Of a stretch of DNA of 30,536 bases, positions 27,384-30,536 are shown piece after piece. A program made the position numbers and the translations under genes. Below the pieces are notes generated by a model. That model ran no database searches. It saw only the letters and a list, made by a program, of their open reading frames with translations, and was not told where the DNA came from. Within the stretch, counting starts at the first letter, position 1. Every line of letters starts with the position of its first letter. The DNA is from a virus, in IMG/VR virus record IMGVR_UViG_3300027971_000160, positions 1-30,536 of that record; one strand, given 5' to 3'.

Positions 27384-30261
27384 CCTTGTTTTGTGTTTGA
27401 CTAATGTCGCTTTCCAAAACAAAAACTTGTGAAACGGGTGCTTGATTGACTGCATTTCCCAATAATCCCTCGGTTGATGTTCCATTGTTCGTTGGTGGTT
27501 GTGCGCTGAATGAAGATGCACCCGCGCCCGCCATACCACCACCACCACCGCCACCCGACAATGAAGGCATCGATGGTGCTGACCCCCCTTTGTATTGTGT
27601 TGACGCGATTGCTCCGATTTGTGCCAACCCCATTGCACCCGCTAACACCCCGAATGGAATTCCCAACGGAATACCACCGTTGTCGGCGATTGATTTTACA
27701 ATTGCGCTCGCGGTGTCAATGGTTGCCTGGGCGATTCGCAATGCTTTGTCGCGATTGAATTGCGCCTTCTTAATTTTTTCTTCTTCGTTGAACGCTTTCA
27801 ATTGGATTTGATATTTCGCAATGGCATATTTTTGAGTTATTTGATTTCGTTGTTCCTCCGTTAAATTAGTGTTTTCAAGTTCCGCTTTTTGTTTTTCATC
27901 CAGGTCAGCAAGGTCAGTTTCACGCGATGCCTGAATGGATGCCAATTTGTTTTCTTCGTATTGTTTTGCTATGTTGTTAATTTCCCCCAACTTGTCAACC
28001 ACTTGTTGTGCGGTTTCAATTCCTTTGGTCAATCCTTCGGTGTCTTCTTGGAATTTCTTTTTATTCGCTTCAGTTATTTTGTCATTCTTTTTCTTGTTGA
28101 TTTCGACAATTTTATTTGCGTAATCGGTTTCAAGTTTTTCCTGAGCTTTGAGATATTCTTCGTCACTAATCAAACCTTCTTGATGCGCTTCATTCAACGC
28201 TTGGATTTGTTTCTTTTGTTGGTCTTCGAATGCTTTCAATTCTTTGTCGTATTCGGATGCAACGGTTTGAAAGTATTGACCCAACAATTCCGCGCGTTTC
28301 AATTCTCGTTTCGCGGTGGCATCCAAAACGATTTGCGTTTTTTCCGTTTCAAGTTCCGCCATCTTTTGCGCCATCAATTCCTTTTCCTTGTCCGTCAGGT
28401 TGTTCACCCCATTAATCATGATTTCTTCAAGTTGCTTTCGATATTCTTCTTCCGACATTTTTTGTGTCAAGAACTTTTGGTCGAGCGCGTCGATTTCTTC
28501 TTTGTTTGCGGTTTGAATTAATTGGGTTCTCCAGTCGCCGAATTGTTCTTCGAGAATGGCGATTTGTTTCGCGCTCCCTTCTTCAAGGTTTTTCAACTTG
28601 GTGTTTTCAAGTTCTTCAAGAATTTTCCCTTCTTCTTCTACCGATGACTTGATGACCGACAATTGCGCCTTTCTTCTTTCCGCTTCGGATTTCGCGCTGT
28701 CTTCAGCGATTTTCTTTTGGTCTTCAGCGGACTTCTTTTTGATTTCTCTGATTTGCAATTCACCCCCATCAAGTTCGGATTGCATTTGGTCAACCGTCGA
28801 TTGAAGTTCTTCGATTCCTTTTTTGCCGTCTTTCTTAATTTCTTCGGTGTCGAAAATCAATCCCGCACCCCAATCCGCAATCCCCGAAATGCTACTATTT
28901 AATGCGCCCGCGAGATTCGTTCCTTTCAATCCTTGAATCGTTTCGTTCACCGCTTTGGTCGTTGACTTCGCGACTTCGGTAATGTCACTCATGATTGATT
29001 TAGCGTTGATGCTTCCAAGACCCAACGCCTTGGAAATTTCGTTTGCTCCTTTCAATGCGATGTCGATGGGCGCAACCAATAATCCAATCATTAACCCTTG
29101 GAATTTTTGCGTGAAGTTATTCGCCATTTTCATCAAGGAAATAATTCCCGCCGAAATGCCATCAATGGCATAGGCAATCCCCAAAGGAATAAGATTGGCA
29201 ACCGTACCAATCGCCTTCAAAATTTGTTTCGTTAAATTGAAGTTACGAATCGATGCTTTTTCACTGCCTTGTTGAATGGCGATTTGCGCTTCAAGTTGTG
29301 CCTTCGCATCCTTCAGGGCGACGCGTTGTTTCTCCATTCGTATCTTCAAAATTTGTTCTTCGGATTTTCCCTGAAGCTTCAAAGAATTTTCTTGATATTG
29401 GAAATTGTCGACTTCTTTTTTTGATTGTTCCGCACGCGACGTAGTTATTGCTAATTGGTCTTTCATTCCTGAAGTCACACCACTAACCGCCGACTTGATG
29501 TCATCCCAGTAAGCGACAACCAAACCGAGCGCGACAATAAGCAAACCAATTCCCGTGGATGCAATCGCCAACTTCAATCCTTTCATCAAACCCGTGGATG
29601 TTCCGACAACCATTTGGTAGCTTTTTTCAGCAATGGTTCGTGCCGTAATTGAAGCAACCGCGCTTTCACCATCCTTCACGGTCAACGCCGTTCGTAACTG
29701 AATTCCAAGAATGGAATCCGAATTCAAATTGTTGGCAATGGTTTGAACCGCATTCACCAACCCTTGAACCGCTTGAAGCTTTACCATCGTTTGAACCAAT
29801 GCTTCATTCTCCACACCCGCCAACGCCATTGCCGACTGCATTCCTTGGAAGACCGATGCACCCGTGGAAATTCCCGCCATTGCTGTGTCAAGACCTTTGA
29901 AGTCGGATGACAACGCTTTGGTTTGCGCTTTCAAATCACCAATTTCATCCTTTAATGAAGATGCATTTTTCAAAGCTTGTGAACCGATGGGCGTTTCAAC
30001 ACCCGCCTGAATGGCGATGTTTTGATATTCCTTCATCGTCTTGGTCATTTCTCGCATCGACAACCCACCCGCTTTCATCTTTGCGTCAAGGTCAGCAAGG
30101 TTCTTTTCGAGCGCATCCATGCCCGTTCCTGAAGATGCCGTTTGTTGGGTTGCTTTCAAATCTTTGTTGAAATCATTCAACGCCTTGTCGGTTGCTTTGA
30201 TGTCGTTCGCGGAATTTCCCGTGTTGACCTTCAGCGTAAAAACTGCTTCTTTATTCGCCAT
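27352..30261 (-). CDS. Tape measure protein (969 aa)
   Basis: The 969-residue protein has the usual features: a long helical N-terminus (EKNLADLDAKMKAGGLSMRE and following), hydrophobic segments at about residues 230-255 and 350-400 (ASTGIGLLIVALGLVVAYWD, LIPLGIAYAIDGISAGIISL), and a charged coiled-coil from about 470 to 830 rich in Glu, Lys and Gln. The C-terminus has a glycine run and PSMPSLSGGGGGGG-type repeats. Tape measure length sets tail length; about 1.5 angstrom per residue would give a tail of roughly 145 nm (an estimate). The fibre-like gene crossing the join lies just upstream and the Stealth-like gene is convergent at the 3' end. Confidence 0.9.
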   Translation of the reverse strand: MANKEAVFTLKVNTGNSANDIKATDKALNDFNKDLKATQQTASSGTGMDALEKNLADLDAKMKAGGLSMREMTKTMKEYQNIAIQAGVETPIGSQALKNASSLKDEIGDLKAQTKALSSDFKGLDTAMAGISTGASVFQGMQSAMALAGVENEALVQTMVKLQAVQGLVNAVQTIANNLNSDSILGIQLRTALTVKDGESAVASITARTIAEKSYQMVVGTSTGLMKGLKLAIASTGIGLLIVALGLVVAYWDDIKSAVSGVTSGMKDQLAITTSRAEQSKKEVDNFQYQENSLKLQGKSEEQILKIRMEKQRVALKDAKAQLEAQIAIQQGSEKASIRNFNLTKQILKAIGTVANLIPLGIAYAIDGISAGIISLMKMANNFTQKFQGLMIGLLVAPIDIALKGANEISKALGLGSINAKSIMSDITEVAKSTTKAVNETIQGLKGTNLAGALNSSISGIADWGAGLIFDTEEIKKDGKKGIEELQSTVDQMQSELDGGELQIREIKKKSAEDQKKIAEDSAKSEAERRKAQLSVIKSSVEEEGKILEELENTKLKNLEEGSAKQIAILEEQFGDWRTQLIQTANKEEIDALDQKFLTQKMSEEEYRKQLEEIMINGVNNLTDKEKELMAQKMAELETEKTQIVLDATAKRELKRAELLGQYFQTVASEYDKELKAFEDQQKKQIQALNEAHQEGLISDEEYLKAQEKLETDYANKIVEINKKKNDKITEANKKKFQEDTEGLTKGIETAQQVVDKLGEINNIAKQYEENKLASIQASRETDLADLDEKQKAELENTNLTEEQRNQITQKYAIAKYQIQLKAFNEEEKIKKAQFNRDKALRIAQATIDTASAIVKSIADNGGIPLGIPFGVLAGAMGLAQIGAIASTQYKGGSAPSMPSLSGGGGGGGMAGAGASSFSAQPPTNNGTSTEGLLGNAVNQAPVSQVFVLESDISQTQNKVKLQETKTSW

Positions 30262-30263
30262 AA

Positions 30264-30536
30264 TTAGTTGATTCGATTAATTGTTGCAATAACTGACGGA
30301 ATCGCGGGATGAATTGAACTTCCATTTTCATAAATCAATTCGATTGTGTTTGTCGTTGTCGCCCACATAATTTCGACATAATCACCTGAATTCAATCGAA
30401 TGAAAAAATTCCACGCTGGATTGTGGTAATGGTCGGTTTGAATTGTCACCTTGGTATTTGAATTGTCAATGTCAACACCATTCACACGAAACCAAATGTC
30501 AACGTGTTGTGTTGAATCACCAGACGTTCTATAAAT
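30264..30536 (-). CDS. Tail/fibre-like protein with C1q/TNF-like domain, C-terminal part
   Basis: This is the C-terminal piece of the 195-residue gene whose start is at 441. It is open at the right end and stops at 30264, two bases before the tape measure start at 30261. Bases 30411-30536 duplicate 1-126, so 90 codons are present here, of which 48 lie outside the repeat. The sequence NFFIRLNSGDYVEIMWATTT and SVIATINRI is the end of a jelly-roll, like the G and H strands of a C1q/TNF-type domain. The two copies differ by one codon (Ala here, Glu at position 4-6). Confidence 0.75.
   Translation of the reverse strand: MYRTSGDSTQHVDIWFRVNGVDIDNSNTKVTIQTDHYHNPAWNFFIRLNSGDYVEIMWATTTNTIELIYENGSSIHPAIPSVIATINRIN

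Noticed and set aside
27889-28521. 210-codon plus-strand frame opposite the tape measure gene
   Set aside because: It is the complement of the Glu/Lys/Gln-rich coiled-coil, which gives a Phe/Leu/Val-rich frame without motifs.
1-30536. tRNA genes, CRISPR arrays, integrase or attachment sites
   Set aside because: I found no cloverleaf, no regularly spaced repeats of 24-40 bases, and no recombinase motif on either strand. Absence by reading is not proof; a covariance search would settle the tRNA question.

Overview
The window is essentially one complete genome of a small tailed phage (siphovirus-like layout) that infects a member of the Bacteroidetes, probably a flavobacterium-like host. The first 126 bases are repeated at the right end (1-126 = 30411-30536, one mismatch), so the contig closes into a circle of about 30.41 kb, and one tail gene runs across the join. 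The host assignment rests on protein families typical of Bacteroidetes phages (VirE_N/BT4734-type primase, portal with a Cys-Arg-His-Glu-Trp C-terminal domain), on A-rich translation starts without Shine-Dalgarno sequences, and on a promoter of the TTG-N18-TAnnTTTG type. No integrase, excisionase, CI-like repressor or tRNA was found, so a lytic life style is the simpler reading.

Almost every gene is on the minus strand and is read from high to low coordinates, with many ATGA or TGATG stop/start overlaps. From the tape measure (27.4-30.3 kb) transcription passes into the head module: XkdF-like protease, scaffold, major capsid, a structural protein, two small proteins, portal and connectors (26.7-20.4 kb). 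Lysis follows: a small membrane protein, holin, amidase and a single-protein (unimolecular) spanin (20.4-18.7 kb), then a metallophosphoesterase. A repeat- and palindrome-rich regulatory gap (17.36-17.66 kb) carries the clearest promoter, which drives small early genes and a DnaA-domain-IV-like protein. An iteron-bearing gap (15.78-15.96 kb) and a strong hairpin precede the primase/SF3 helicase. The recombination module (two PD-(D/E)XK nucleases, ERF annealing protein, YqaJ-type exonuclease, SSB-like protein), a sigma-like regulator and a block of accessory enzymes (acyltransferase, glycosyltransferase, HAD phosphatase) fill 13-6.9 kb. Terminase small and large subunits, a tail chaperone gene with a -1 frameshift, an HK97 gp10-like protein and the large tail proteins complete the circle.

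The only convincing plus-strand gene is a Stealth-like glycosyltransferase (26.7-27.4 kb), wedged between the tape measure and the head protease. Other points that stand out are the T9 frameshift site with about 85 codons read in a second frame, the iteron cluster next to the DnaA-like gene, a unimolecular spanin, a duplicated gene start around an AT-rich insert at 10.23-10.64 kb, GGGG-hairpin/T-tract terminators placed just before start codons, and strong depletion of GATC.
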